A stretch of 64,000 nucleotides of DNA from Nemophila menziesii (taxonomy: Eukaryota > Streptophyta > Magnoliopsida > Boraginales > Hydrophyllaceae): contig JARWIR010000002.1 in the NCBI GenBank assembly GCA_029959085.1, forward strand, positions 47,054,233-47,118,232. The letters run 5' to 3'. Shown piece by piece: positions 12,965 to 24,083 of this stretch (its first letter is position 1; every line of letters begins with the position of its first letter). The position numbers and the translations under genes were made by a program. The notes beneath the pieces were generated by a model that worked only from the letters and a program-made list of their open reading frames with translations, was not told the DNA's origin and did no database searches.

Positions 12965-13336
12965 AAGTGAACCTCCAACATAGCTTTGACAAAAGGAGTA
13001 CAAACCAACAAAAACAGGGCAATCCTCACCAACATTGAAACGCTTAAGATTCTTCAGCTGGTTTGGCAATGTTTCAAGAGTGATTCTCTTAAGGAAATTA
13101 ATGTAATCATCAGCGTGAAACTTGCAAAGATCCTCATCTCTAGCAAGAGCGGGTTTTAAAACATCCATTTTTGGTAGTAAATCATAGCGAGCGAGAAGAT
13201 CGTGAGTAATTCGAACCGTCCTCTTAACTTCATCTGAACCTGAAGCTAAGGAATTCCTCCGTCCTCCATAATATTCACCTACCAAAACCTCATTATATTC
13301 AGATGTGGAAAGTTCATAATATCCGAAAATAAGCAT
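12965..13336 (-). pseudogene. HDA19-like: Truncated HDA19-like histone deacetylase fragment, copy 1
   Basis: RPD3/HDA1-class histone deacetylases remove acetyl groups from histone tails in the nucleus. The frame opens at 13336. Residues 28-39 (NSLASGSDEVKR) match the HDA19 N-terminus. About 25 residues expected next, including the conserved [21 protein letters not shown]-type stretch, are missing in frame. Homology resumes at VRITHDLLARYDLL and runs through KFHADDY (72-78) and LKRFNVGEDCPVF (97-109) to YVGGS. The Asp normally after CPVF is Val at residue 110. The catalytic core (His-His pair, Asp/His zinc ligands) is absent, because coding sequence stops at the satellite boundary at 12964; the last residues and stop of the open frame are read from satellite. 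The full enzyme is normally around 500 residues. Residues 1-25 are not recognised. A degenerate fragment, though still open. Confidence 0.9.
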
Positions 13337-13851
13337 AAACTATATATTCATACACACATAATAAAATCCTTTACTTGTTTCAGCATATTTATTTTGTATA
13401 CACACAAAATCAATATGAACATATACGGTCATAATAAATTAGGAAAAATGCACCATTGGTCTTATCTAATGAAAAAACGACAAATTTATATGTGATATAC
13501 ACTAACCCTGCTATCTAATCCACTCCCCCATATATGCATAATTTTTGGAATAAAAAGGGGACCAATGGTGCAACTAACCCTATGTATTATATACCTACAT
13601 GAAAATATACAAACAATATATACTCAACATATTATTACATAATTAAATGGAAAAGGCAATTAGGAAAAAATAGGGCTTTTTTGGAATCAACAAAAAACCA
13701 AGATTTATATTGAATCACATAAAATTTTCACCAATCTTTACATTAAAATACAATATTAGTTTATTTTAAACTTTCTATGGGAGGATCAAATCTAAGATTT
13801 AAAAGGTTATATATATATATATATATTTTTTTTTTTTTTAAACAAAATATA
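13337..13851. repeat. Deacetylase upstream flank (block F), copy 1
   Basis: Non-coding, AT-rich sequence that follows every deacetylase fragment in the window (also 24455, 45814 and 56896). It contains a MITE-like inverted repeat and, at 13806-13840, a TA run followed by a T run. The overlapping open frames around 13761-13974 only translate this low-complexity tract. If the deacetylase fragment came from a real gene, this should be its 5' side, but I see no convincing promoter. Confidence 0.8.
13450..13571. mobile_element. MITE-like inverted-repeat element, copy 1
   Basis: A perfect 12-base inverted repeat bounds about 122 bp: gcaccattggtc at 13450-13461 and gaccaatggtgc at 13560-13571. The size and AT-rich, non-coding interior fit a MITE. 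I cannot see a clear target-site duplication, so the family is unassigned. Copies at 45927-46047 (full) and 57010-57104 (internal deletion) sit at the same place relative to the deacetylase fragment. It therefore moved with the block rather than inserting independently. Confidence 0.45.
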
Positions 13852-14871
13852 TTTTGGATCAAAGATTTAGTTTCTGACTCAATGCATATATACATCTCAA
13901 ATGGTAAAAGGAATCTAGAATTTTCAATCAAACTCATAAACCATTTAACACACAATAAAAGTCAAATTTTTTGATATTATTAGCATAAAATTAGTCATGT
14001 AATCACTAAAAAATAAATCTTACCGTAGATATTATTAATGTTGATAATTGACTGAAATGACATGACCAACGACCCTAACATAAAAATATCTCATAAATAG
14101 ATAGATGATCCTGTATGCAATAAAATATTGAATATTAATGGTTATCTTAAATTTTAACATATAATTGATAAATAATCATGAAGTTTAAAATAAATATATT
14201 TTTCTAATCCAGATTAATTCAAATCTATCAATCAAACATAAATACTTTTGCCTTTATTTTCATAATTAAATAAAATACAAACTACTCTTAATAAGAAAAC
14301 CTAAGTAGGTGAGAAGATAAATTGTTTATATTAAATATAGATGTTTATAGACTCTAGTTTAAATATATATTATCGAAATTGATAGGATTGTTAAGGAATT
14401 ATTAAAACTCCCTTCATTGTGGAAGATTTATCTTCAATTTGATTAGAATCAAAGTTGATATCATAAATGTAAATTGTATTTAAGGGACTAAAATATAGAC
14501 ATTAAATATCTACACAATTCTAAGTAAAATTTCAATTTTATTACCATCTACCATATATTTAATTGAATATTATTCATAAATCAAAATCCTTCTAATTATT
14601 TGCGATATCTAAAACTAATGAAAGATCCTATATTCTGTTTATATATTAATTTTTATATATTAAAAAAAAATGCATCTTCATACAAATATATAACAATCAA
14701 TATATGTAACATTAAGCAGATATGTAAATAGTATATTAACATCTACTTAAAGAAATTACTACTTTTATCTTTAATTTTAGTAATTAAAACCTAGTAGTAT
14801 ATATGAGTATACACAAATTATGTATTTTATGTAGATCTAGAGAAAAGAAAACTTAGAAATTGAGTTTATAC

Positions 14872-14929
14872 CTTTGATTCTGAGGATGATGGCTATGGTG
14901 CACGTGAGGTGATTGGTACTCATATGAAT
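14872..14929 (-). pseudogene. Possible exon remnant in module X
   Basis: Read on the minus strand, this 58-bp segment is preceded by a T-rich tract ending in AG and followed by GT (caaag/gtata). The frame without stops reads SYEYQSPHVHHSHHPQNQ, rich in His, Pro and Gln. I do not recognise the protein. The segment resembles 15049-15119 in both flanks and 3' end, so the pair may be an old exon duplication. It is short, so chance is possible. Confidence 0.3.
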
Positions 14930-15048
14930 CTAAAATTTTATTGTATTTACTTGTTTTTTAATCTCCTAATATTATATGTGTGAAAATACCTAAATTGTGT
15001 ATTGTGTTTAGATTGCGAGAGAATATAATGTAAAAAGTAAACTTTTAC

Positions 15049-15119
15049 CTTTGAATTTGATGATGGTGAAGACAGATTTGGAGGATGTTGCTTGCGCTCC
15101 ATCATAACGTATATTGACC
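15049..15119 (-). pseudogene. Possible exon remnant in module X (second of a pair)
   Basis: Minus-strand segment with an acceptor-like 'gaatttgtag' before it and a donor-like 'gtaaaag' after it. The stop-free frame in the phase matching the neighbouring candidate begins SIYVMMERKQHPPNLSS. The X copies at 19348 and 51829 have lost much of it through a deletion and a small repeat of 'gctccatcataac', so it is not under visible constraint. Unassigned. Confidence 0.3.
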
Positions 15120-16241
15120 CTACAAATTCAAAACTTAATTTTATGAGTTGTGTTAAAGAAAACACCTAGTATATAATATGACTTTGTTATATAATATTCA
15201 TTTGTTATAAAACTAGAGTAAAATATTTAGACGGCTCTCTATAAATAATTAAAACCTAATATTCTCCTAAGTGGGCTTACTATTTGGGTTATCTCTTATA
15301 CTCTATTATAATATGACTTTATAAGGGTTAAATGAATATCGAATAATATATATCACACTTTGGTTGGATAATTATTTTGCTACCTTACTATATGCTAAAA
15401 TCTAGTGGGCTACAACCTAGAGAAGGTAAATGTAATATTATGCATATATTATCTTTCTCACATGTGCACAAATAAAATATGAAATTTTTAGTCATCACAA
15501 GCCAATCTTGTGAAGTATTCGAGCGTTAATTTAGGTACATAGAACTAGATGTGCAAATATATTAGCAAAACTAACCTCTTACGTCACAAATATAAATTTT
15601 GATGTTAAATTATAATTGATGAACAAACAAAGAATAAGCATTGCAACCTCCTCCAAAAATAAGAGATTAACTAGTTAGTACATAATCATATGTGTACACT
15701 ACTTATGCAATCAATTGACAAATAAAAAGTCATACCATTAAAAAAAAAATTCTCTGATTTATTTTTCTTGTTTTTTATATCTGTTTAATACTTGTAATTT
15801 TTTCAGGCCTAGAAACTTCAATTCACACTTTAAGCAACAAAAATCTAATTAGTTAAATACGTTAGATGTGATTAAGGGTTTTCTTTAGGGTTTCGAGTAA
15901 TATATTAGAGTATGTTTTCTATTTCGCTCTTTAGCTTTATTGACCCCGATTCATCATCTTCTTCCTTATTATTTGCAGACATGGTCTAAAAGGAGAAGAT
16001 TAATTGACATGTAAGAGAAGAAGCAGAGGTAGCTAAGCTACTATAGGTCTAGACGCATCTCGATTAATATCAAGTATCACCAAATATCCCTAGAGAATTC
16101 TAGTTTTCTATCATAAATACAACACATTAATTAGGAAGATGAGCCTGAAAGTATGAAAAGTAAAAGATAGAAATTAAATGAGCAAAAAATGGACAAGAAT
16201 TAAATATGTTTGACAAATAAAATCCAAATGGTTATCTTTAA

Positions 16242-16413
16242 TACTAAGTGGTAAAATTTCAAGTCTTATGATTATATAAGTTGGGGTCTCTGCCTTTTAC
16301 AAGATTCCTTCTATTTATATACTTATTGGGTTAATATTACTAACTATATCACGGTTGTCTTCTGCTTAACGTCTATAGGGACTATATGATATATATTTGG
16401 ATAATTAAAAGTG
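16242..16413. other. Short spacer between X and the 605-bp duplication
   Basis: AT-rich sequence with no open frame, repeat or recognisable site. Confidence 0.5.
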
Positions 16414-17018
16414 AGTTTGGAGTTTACTGAACATTCTTTATCATTTCAGAAGTTGAAACAAATTTAGTTGTATAAATCTGTTATAAAGGCACACCATGTT
16501 TTAGTTTGGAGCTTTTATATATTTTATGAAATCTTAAGTGATATAACTCTTACACAAACAACTTTGTTCTCTTTTTTAGGTTCAACTTCGGCTGGTGAAG
16601 GACAAATGAGGCTTGAATTGTTGTTAATAAGTCCAATTTTTTGTGAGTTAGATTTTTGAGATCCTCTTACTAAAAACCTGATAAATATAAATAAAAAAAT
16701 CAAGACAAAATTAGAAAAATAAATTTTGGGTTGTTGATTCCTATTCTTCTTAAAAAATTAATCAAAAATGAAGATTGATATTTCTTACAAGTGCTACTGA
16801 GTTCCAAGTAAAGCATCGTAGAGGACGATTGTTATGGAAAATGAAAATTATTAAGTTTTAAAGAAGAACTAGATCATATGGACAATAAATTAATCGTAAA
16901 AGAAAAGCAGCCTTTATAGTAATAGTTTATTTATTCACAATAATTGGCTCATATATGACAAAATTCCATAGACAGTTACACCAGTTAACTAAGAGAATGA
17001 GTGAAAAGTAATTATTTT
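16414..17018. repeat. 605-bp tandem duplication, first unit
   Basis: It pairs with 17019-17624 at an offset of 605 with moderate divergence, so it is older than the macro-duplication. It starts 'agtttggagtttactgaac' and ends 'gtgaaaagtaattat'. On the plus strand a polypyrimidine tract ending in 'ttttttag' precedes GTTCAACTTCGGCTGGTGAAGG (frame GSTSAGEGQMRLEL). A second 'cttacaag' precedes GTGCTACTGAGTTCCAAGT (frame ATEFQVKHRRGRLLW). These look like exon starts of an unrecognised gene. Confidence 0.8.
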
Positions 17019-17624
17019 AGTTTGGAGCTTTACTGAACATTCTTTATCATTTCAGAAGTTGAAACAAATTCAGTCGTATAATTCTGTTATAAAGGGACAC
17101 CATGTTTTAGTTTGGAGCTTTTATATATTTTATAAAATCTTAACTGATATAACTATTAAACAAACAACTTTGTCCTCTTTTTTAGGTTTAACTTTGACTG
17201 AGGAATGACAAATGAGGATTGAGCTGTCGTTAATAAGTCCAATTTTTTGTGATATAGGTTTCCGAGGTTCTCTTACTAACAATATAATAAATATAAATAA
17301 AAAATCAGACAAAATTAGGAAAATGAAATTTGGGTTGTTGATTCCTATTCTTCTGGAAAAATGAATAAAAAATGAAGATTGAAATTTTTTACAGGTGCTA
17401 CTGAGTTCCAAGTCAAGCATTGTAGAGAAAGATTGTTATGGAAAATGAAAAATATTAAGATTTAAAGAAGAACTAGATCATATGGACCATAAATCAATTG
17501 AAAAAGAAAAGCAGTCTTTCTAGTAATAATTTATTTTTTCACATAAATTGGCGCATATATGACAAAATTCCATAGACATAGACAGTTACACCAGTAACTA
17601 AGCCTACGTGTGAAAAGTAATTAT
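17019..17624. repeat. 605-bp tandem duplication, second unit
   Basis: Diverged copy of 16414-17018. Both acceptor-like sites are retained ('cttttttag' and 'ttttacag'). The first putative exon frame is disrupted here ('actttgactgaggaatgac'). The second is still open (ATEFQVKHCRERLLWKMK). The 96-residue minus-strand frame over 17130-17420 is rich in Ile, Phe and Leu, has no recognisable domain and is probably antisense noise. Confidence 0.75.
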
Positions 17625-19347
17625 CTAAAATGCACAACATATATATATATATATATATCCTTAATACCCTATTAAATTTGGTTGGAAGATAATATAACTT
17701 GAATGAAGCTTTCAAAGGGTTGTCCCCTAAGCACCGTCTTACAAATGACCCAAATCCTGCACATTTTAATGAGTAGCACAGTCATATAAAAATTAAGTTT
17801 AATTAATGAACTAATGCTTTATAAGCATTGAGATTTTGCAAGGATTACCTTCCTATTGCAAACAAGTAATTAGGATTGCTTAAAAAGTTGTATATTTAAG
17901 CTTCTTTTTGCTCTGCACCATAATGGCCCCGTTTGCATATGTCTTCTCTAGAAGTTGACAAGGAAACACATAAGAATGACATGACATAGATCTATGTTGA
18001 TGTATGATCTGCCCGACTGATTATGGGAGCAAGTCTATCTCCATGTTGCCAATAAATATTAAGTAATGACCTATGGCTCCTTCAGACTCGAAATTCCAAT
18101 CTGGTTGCACGTTCTATAGATAAAAAGATTAATTATGATATCCAAATGACTAGTAGATCATGAAGATCTAGTATTATAAAACTTCACTCACCTAGAAACT
18201 ATTTTGAGATGATTCTGACTTGTTTTCATTGATTTTCTCCTTTGCTAATTTTGAAAAAGAGGGTGATTTTTGGATGGACTTGATCAATGGGTACTATTGC
18301 GTAGAGATGTTGACCTATAACATTTCGGACCATGAATCCACTTAACCACAAAAGTGCATAAGCACTCCACTTCTCCATTTTTAACACGATGTCTCTTATG
18401 GGCACCTATCAAATTTAAAATTCAAGCAATGTTAAGAAAAACAAATATCCTAAAATTTTCAAATAAATATACTATAAGAGGTACTTTGAATTTTTCTTTA
18501 AATCCTTCAAACGGAAAAAAAGTGATATACCATTAGAGTACTTGTGTCTAAACTAAATTAACCTTGACAGGTATATAGATCTAATGGTGCGTCACAGGAA
18601 AATTCAAAGAATTACTCCCCTGTAATAACAGATTTACTTCGACTATGATTGAAATTGGCATCTCTTGTTACTTCTTTTAGTCTTTAAGGCAAAGAAAACT
18701 AAGGGATCACTGTTACTTGAAAAACCAAAACACATGTATTCAAATTGAAAATGAATGAATAATCAAATTCTCAATATTCTATGTTGGTTAGCTACACAAA
18801 ATTGATAATAGAGGGTTAGGGATGAAATATGCTAGATTTGTCAAATAAAGATAGCTCCTTATAAAATTGGGGTGGAAAGAAATGCATGAAAATCAAGTTT
18901 TATGGACGGATGTGATGAATACAAAATATTTTTAACTGCTTTATTATAATGGAAGAACAACTAATATTCCAATATGCAAAGAAATTTTAGAAGGGGTAAC
19001 TGTACTAAAACACCGTGGTTTCATATTGTAGGGAGGATGGAGTTTGGATGGGCAGAGGAGCTCCTACATATAACAGATCTTACTTCCTCATGTATCACTG
19101 AAGATAGTTTGAGTGGAAAGTGGAAATATCAAGATTTTCAATGGGAGATAATCTGGGGAAGCCATGTAAGCGTGCAACACTTCTTTTGGCGCACTATGTA
19201 CATGACAGATTTTCACTAGTATGGTAACTTTGAATGACACCACCTACTTTTTGATATTTCATGATGAATTTATGATATCACCACTAGATTAAAACTTTAT
19301 GTATAATACATCTATTTCAATTTAATATCACCACTGGATGCCCAAAA
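17625..19347. other. Unique stretch W, copy 1
   Basis: Less AT-rich than its surroundings and free of satellite; present once per macro-repeat (also 50106-51828). It begins with a TA run (17639-17658). No intact gene is visible. A few short stretches look coding-derived, notably the terminal frame at 19147-19227, but no domain can be named. Captured gene debris is my best guess. Confidence 0.6.
19147..19227 (+). pseudogene. Unassigned coding-like remnant in W
   Basis: A plus-strand frame ending in TAA reads DNLGKPCKRATLLLAHYV and then HDRFSLVW. Its residue composition is much less AT-driven than the rest of the window. An 81-residue frame on the same strand from 18974 to 19219 overlaps it in another phase, and both cannot be real. 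I recognise neither. Confidence 0.25.
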
Positions 19348-21648
19348 TTTTGGATCAAAGATTTAGCTTCTGACTCAGTACATATATATACATCTTAAAT
19401 GGTAAAAGGAATCTAGACTTCTCAATCAAACTCATAAACCATTTAAAACACAATAAAAGTCAATTTTTTTTGATATTATTAGCATAAAATTAGTCATGTA
19501 ATCACTAAAAAATAAATCTTACCGTAGATATTATTAATGTTGATAATTGACTGAAATGACATGACCAACGACCCTAACATAAAAATATCTCATAAATAGA
19601 TAGATGATCCTGTATGCAATAAAGTATTGAATATTAGTGATTATCTTAAATTTTAACATATAATTGATAAATAATCATGAATTTTAAACTAAATATATTT
19701 TCTAATCCAGATTAATTCAAATCTATCTATCAAACATACATACTTTTGCCTTTATTTTCATAAAATAAAATACAAACTACTCTTAATAAGAAAGCCTAAG
19801 TAGGTGAGAAGATAAATTGTTTATATTAAATATATATGTTTATAGACTCTAGTTTAGATATATATTATCGAAATTGATAGGATTGTTAAGGAATTATTAA
19901 AACTTCCTTCATTGTGGAAGATTTATCTTCAAATTGATTAGAATCAAAGTTGATATCATATATGTTAATTTAATTTCAATTTTATTACCATCTAACATAT
20001 ATTTAATCGAATATTACTCATAAATCGAAATCCTTCTAATTATTTTGATATCTAAAACTAATGAAAGATCCTATATTCTGTTTATATATTAATTTTTATA
20101 TATTAAAAAAAAATTGCATCTTCATACAAATATATAACAATCAATATATGTAACATTAAGCAGATATGTAAATAGTATATTAACATCTAGTTAAAGAAAT
20201 TACTACTTTTATCTTTAATTTTAGTAATTAAAACCTAGTAGTATATGTGAGTATACACAAATTATGTATTTTATGTAGATCTAGAGAAAAAAAACTTAGA
20301 AATTGAGTTTATACCTTTGAATCTGAGGATAATGGCTATGGAGCAAGTGATTGGTACCCATATGATATTAGATCGATAATTCAAAATTTTATTGTATTTA
20401 CTTGTTTTTTAATCTCCTAATATTATATGTGTGAAAATACCTAAATTGTGTATTTTGTTTAGATAGGGAGAGAATATAATGTAAAAAGTGAACTTGTACC
20501 TTTGAATTTGCTCCATCATAACGCTCCATCATAACGTACATTGACCCTACAAATTCAAAACTTTATTTTCTGAGCTGTGTTAAAGAATACACCTAGTACA
20601 TACACAATTTATTATAAAATTAAAGTAAAATATTTAGACGGCTCTCTATAAATAATTATAACCTAATATTCTCCTAAGTGGGCTTACTATTTGGGTTATC
20701 TCTTAAACTCTATTATAATATGACTTTATAAAGCCCAAATGAATATCCAATAATATATATAACACTTTGCTTGGATAATTATTTTGCTACCTTACTATAT
20801 GCTAAAATCTAGTGGGCTACAACCTAGTCAAGGTAAATATAATAGTATGCATATATTATCTTGCCCACATGTGCACAAATAAAATATGAAATTTTTAGTT
20901 AACACAAACCAATCTTGTGCACTAGTTTCGAGCGTTAATTTAGGTATATAGAACTAGATGTGCAAAGATATTAGCAAAACTAACCTCTCACGTCACAAAT
21001 ATAAATTTTGATGTTAAATTATAAATGAAGAACAAATAAAGAATAAGCATTAAAATCTCCTCCTAAAATAAGAGATTTACTAGTTAGTACATAATCATAT
21101 GTGTACACTACTTATGCAAATCAATTGAAAAATACAAACTCATACCATTAAAAAAAAAAAATTCTCTGATTTATTTTTCTTGTTTTTTATATCAGTTTAA
21201 TACTTGTAATTTTTCTGGCCTAGAAACTTCAATTCACAATTTAAGCAACAAAAATTTAATTAGTTAAATACGTTAGATGTGATTAAGGTTATCTTTAGAG
21301 TTTCGAGTAATATATTAGAGTACGTTTTCTATTTCGCTCTTTAGCTTTACTGACCTCGTTTCATCATCTTCTTCCTTATTATTTGCAGAAATCGTGTCAA
21401 AGGAGAAGATTAATTGACATGTAAGAGAAGAAGCAGAGGTAGCTAAGCTACTATATGTCTAGACGCATCTCGATTAATATCAAGTATCACGAAATATCCC
21501 TAGAGAATTCTAGTGCTCTATCATAAATACAAGCCATCAATTAGGAAGATGAGCCTGAATGTATGAAAAGTAAAAGATAGAAATTAAATGAGCAAAAAAT
21601 GGACAAAAACTAAATATGTTTGACAATTAAAATCAAATGGTTATCTTT
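19348..21648. repeat. Module X, copy 1' (second copy in the island)
   Basis: Direct repeat of 13852-16241, about 90 bp shorter through several small deletions: loss of a tract near 19970, and loss of most of the second exon-like segment near 20505. It lacks the deacetylase fragment and the MITE-like flank. At its right end 'ggttatcttta' passes straight into satellite 'aacaagacaaataaatcacgg'. Confidence 0.88.
20888..20926. other. 39-base segment present only in macro-repeat A
   Basis: Copy A has a 39-base stretch starting 'gaaatttttagttaacac' between 'aaaatat' and 'ttcgagcg'. In copy B these two are joined directly at about 53367. Module X at 15480-15520 also has it, so it is a deletion in copy B. 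Confidence 0.88.
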
Positions 21649-24083
21649 AAACAAGACAAATAAATCACGGATTTTCGAATTGTGTAGCAATAAACACAGA
21701 AAATTTAATCTTCAATAAAATTGCCTTGTACTAGGTGAGAGGATAAATTATATTTTATATGTTAATTATTAATTATTAATATGTTTATATTGCTAAATTA
21801 ATATCTACCTATGAAATAAATATTAGTTTGCAATCTGATACGATTAATAATAGACTATGCGATGACTTTGTATATATTAGTTGTTGACACAGTTAATTTT
21901 CTAGTTGACTTAGTAATATTAATATACTAATGTTGATGATAGAATAATATACTAATGGCATCATAATGAAAATGTAATTAGCGATTTTGTACGACAATCT
22001 ATTTACGGACATGATAAAGTAATATAATAATCGACCCGCTGAAATAAAATAATAATGAATTGTGTAGGAGAAAAACTAATGGAAATGATAAGATAATATA
22101 TTAATGGAACAAGTAGAATAATATAATCTTAAATCTATAAGATATTAAATATAATCTAAGACGTTTTACATCAATTGAAGCGTATTGGTTGTTTAATATT
22201 ATATATTTTTTAATTGAACTGTAGCAAATACAATAATTATATCGTTATTTCAATTATATGATTTTTTAAAGAATTGAGACAATGTAATATACTTCATCGC
22301 ATATTTATTGATTGTTAATCGATACAATAATAATTTTTATTGATTATGAGCGATGAGTGAGCTACTTCCTCACTAAATAAAAAATTTGTAGAATTTTAAA
22401 TTAAAAATGAATTGTTCTGACCTATATGTCAAATTATTATTATTTGATTATTTCAACTTGGTAAGTGTGTAACTCAGTGGGCATGATTTAAAAGTTTTAT
22501 TCTTACTTGTTGCATGGACATAGATTCCCTTAAGTATGATTCTACATAATAGACATACACATGTATTATAGTGGTAGTAAGAGATATATGAATATTGATT
22601 TTAATCCCTAAGTCATATGGGGAAGAAAATTTTAATTTTATAATATTTATATATATATTTCAATTTTATTTGAGTGTGGTATGTCAAGCTAGGTAGTATA
22701 TGTTGACAAGTCTGGACATACACTTATTTTATATATGTATTTAATTTAAGAATATGTCCTATTTAAATTCAGTTATCATGATTTTAAATATATCCTTTTG
22801 TTAAGAGATAAATATTAACATACGCTATCATATGTATTTTCTTATTGGGATAGTGGTAGCTCACCCTTCTTTTCCAAACCTTAACAGATTGAAGAGAGTC
22901 CATAAAATTCAGGGATAGAAGAATCAATGACTCAAGAGAAATATCTAGGATTAAAGTTCAAATCTATCAATGTTGGATTTATATTTATTTAAAAAATATT
23001 GTATAAAATATATTAATTCTGTTTAACATGAATTTTTTAATTTTTAATATAAAAATATTTATTCTCTGTTTGTCTATTTTTTATATTATTTAGACTAAAT
23101 GGTTTCGTTTCAAAGGGGAAAATAATTTTTTACCCATTATCTATAATTTTAAAATAAAAAGAAATTTGTATATTATTTTTTTATTGGTCTTACTCCCGAC
23201 CCACCCACCCTTGCGATTCCACCTAAATTTACCTCTATATCAAATTTAAAATTATTTCCTATATGTTTGAATACTGCCGAATATATACTAACTTCTTCAT
23301 CAATCTTGAACCACATATTACATATTTTTCTCTTAAACATTACATTTATATATGTACACTAATGATATTTGACCAGTTATATAATATTTTCATACACACC
23401 ACTTGATCTTATTCTATTTTATTAATATAGTCTTAAAATGTCTCAATAAAAAAACATGATTTTTTAAATAATAGAAGTAAAGTTATTACTAAACTCTAAA
23501 TAAGAAAAATAAATCACGGATTTTCGAATTGAGTTTCAATAAACACAGAAAATTAAATCTTCAATAAAATTGTCTTGTAATAGGTGAGAGGATAAATTAT
23601 ATTTTATATGTTAATTATTAATATGTTTATGTTGCTAAACTAATCTACCTATGAAATAAATATTAGTTTGCGGTCTGATACGATTAATAATAGACTATGC
23701 GATGACTTTGTATATATTAGTTGTTGACACGTTGGTTAATTTTCTAGTTGACTTAGTAATATTAATATACTAATGGTGAAGATAGAATAATATACTAATG
23801 GAATCATATTGATAATGTAATAACCAATTTTGTACGACAATCTACTTAGGGACATGATAAAGTAATATAATAATAGACCTGCTGAAATAAAATAATAATG
23901 AATTGTGTAGGATAAAAACTAATGGAAATGATAAGATAATATATTAATGGAACATGTAGAATAATATAATTTTAAATCTATAAGATATTACATATAATCT
24001 AACAAGCTTTGCATCAATTGAAGCATATTGGCTGTTTAATATTATATATTTTATAATTGGACGGTAGCAAATACAATAATTAT
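21649..24083 (+). repeat. Satellite array A2 (c-type)
   Basis: Starts inside a monomer (at 'aaacaagacaaataaatcac', about 240 bases before the monomer end), then full monomer 21887-23726 and partial monomer 23727-24083. Variants are c-type ('gacacagttaatttt', 'gacccgctgaaat', 'gggatagtggtag'). The array ends at monomer position 357 against the second deacetylase fragment. Confidence 0.92.

Larger units (their letters stand above)
13852..16241. repeat. Module X, copy 1
   Basis: A 2.4-kb non-satellite module that recurs at 19348-21648, 46333-48722, 51829-54091 and, truncated, within 56896-58913. It starts at 'ttttggatcaaagattta' and ends at 'aaatggttatcttta'. No long open frame survives. It includes two short segments with plausible minus-strand splice borders, and a stretch near 15885-16020 with an 'agggttttctttagggtttc' motif and pyrimidine tracts followed by AG. 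It looks like captured, decayed genic DNA, but I cannot name the source gene. Confidence 0.8.

Noticed and set aside
12965..13336. A functional small histone deacetylase gene.
   Set aside because: The catalytic residues are all downstream of the truncation and a conserved N-terminal segment is missing, so enzymatic function is excluded.
15907..15982. Minus-strand frame starting MSANNKEEDDESGSIKLK that looks like an authentic N-terminus.
   Set aside because: It is only 25 codons, has no donor site before its stop, and the ATG is lost in the other X copies. Mentioned only as a curiosity.
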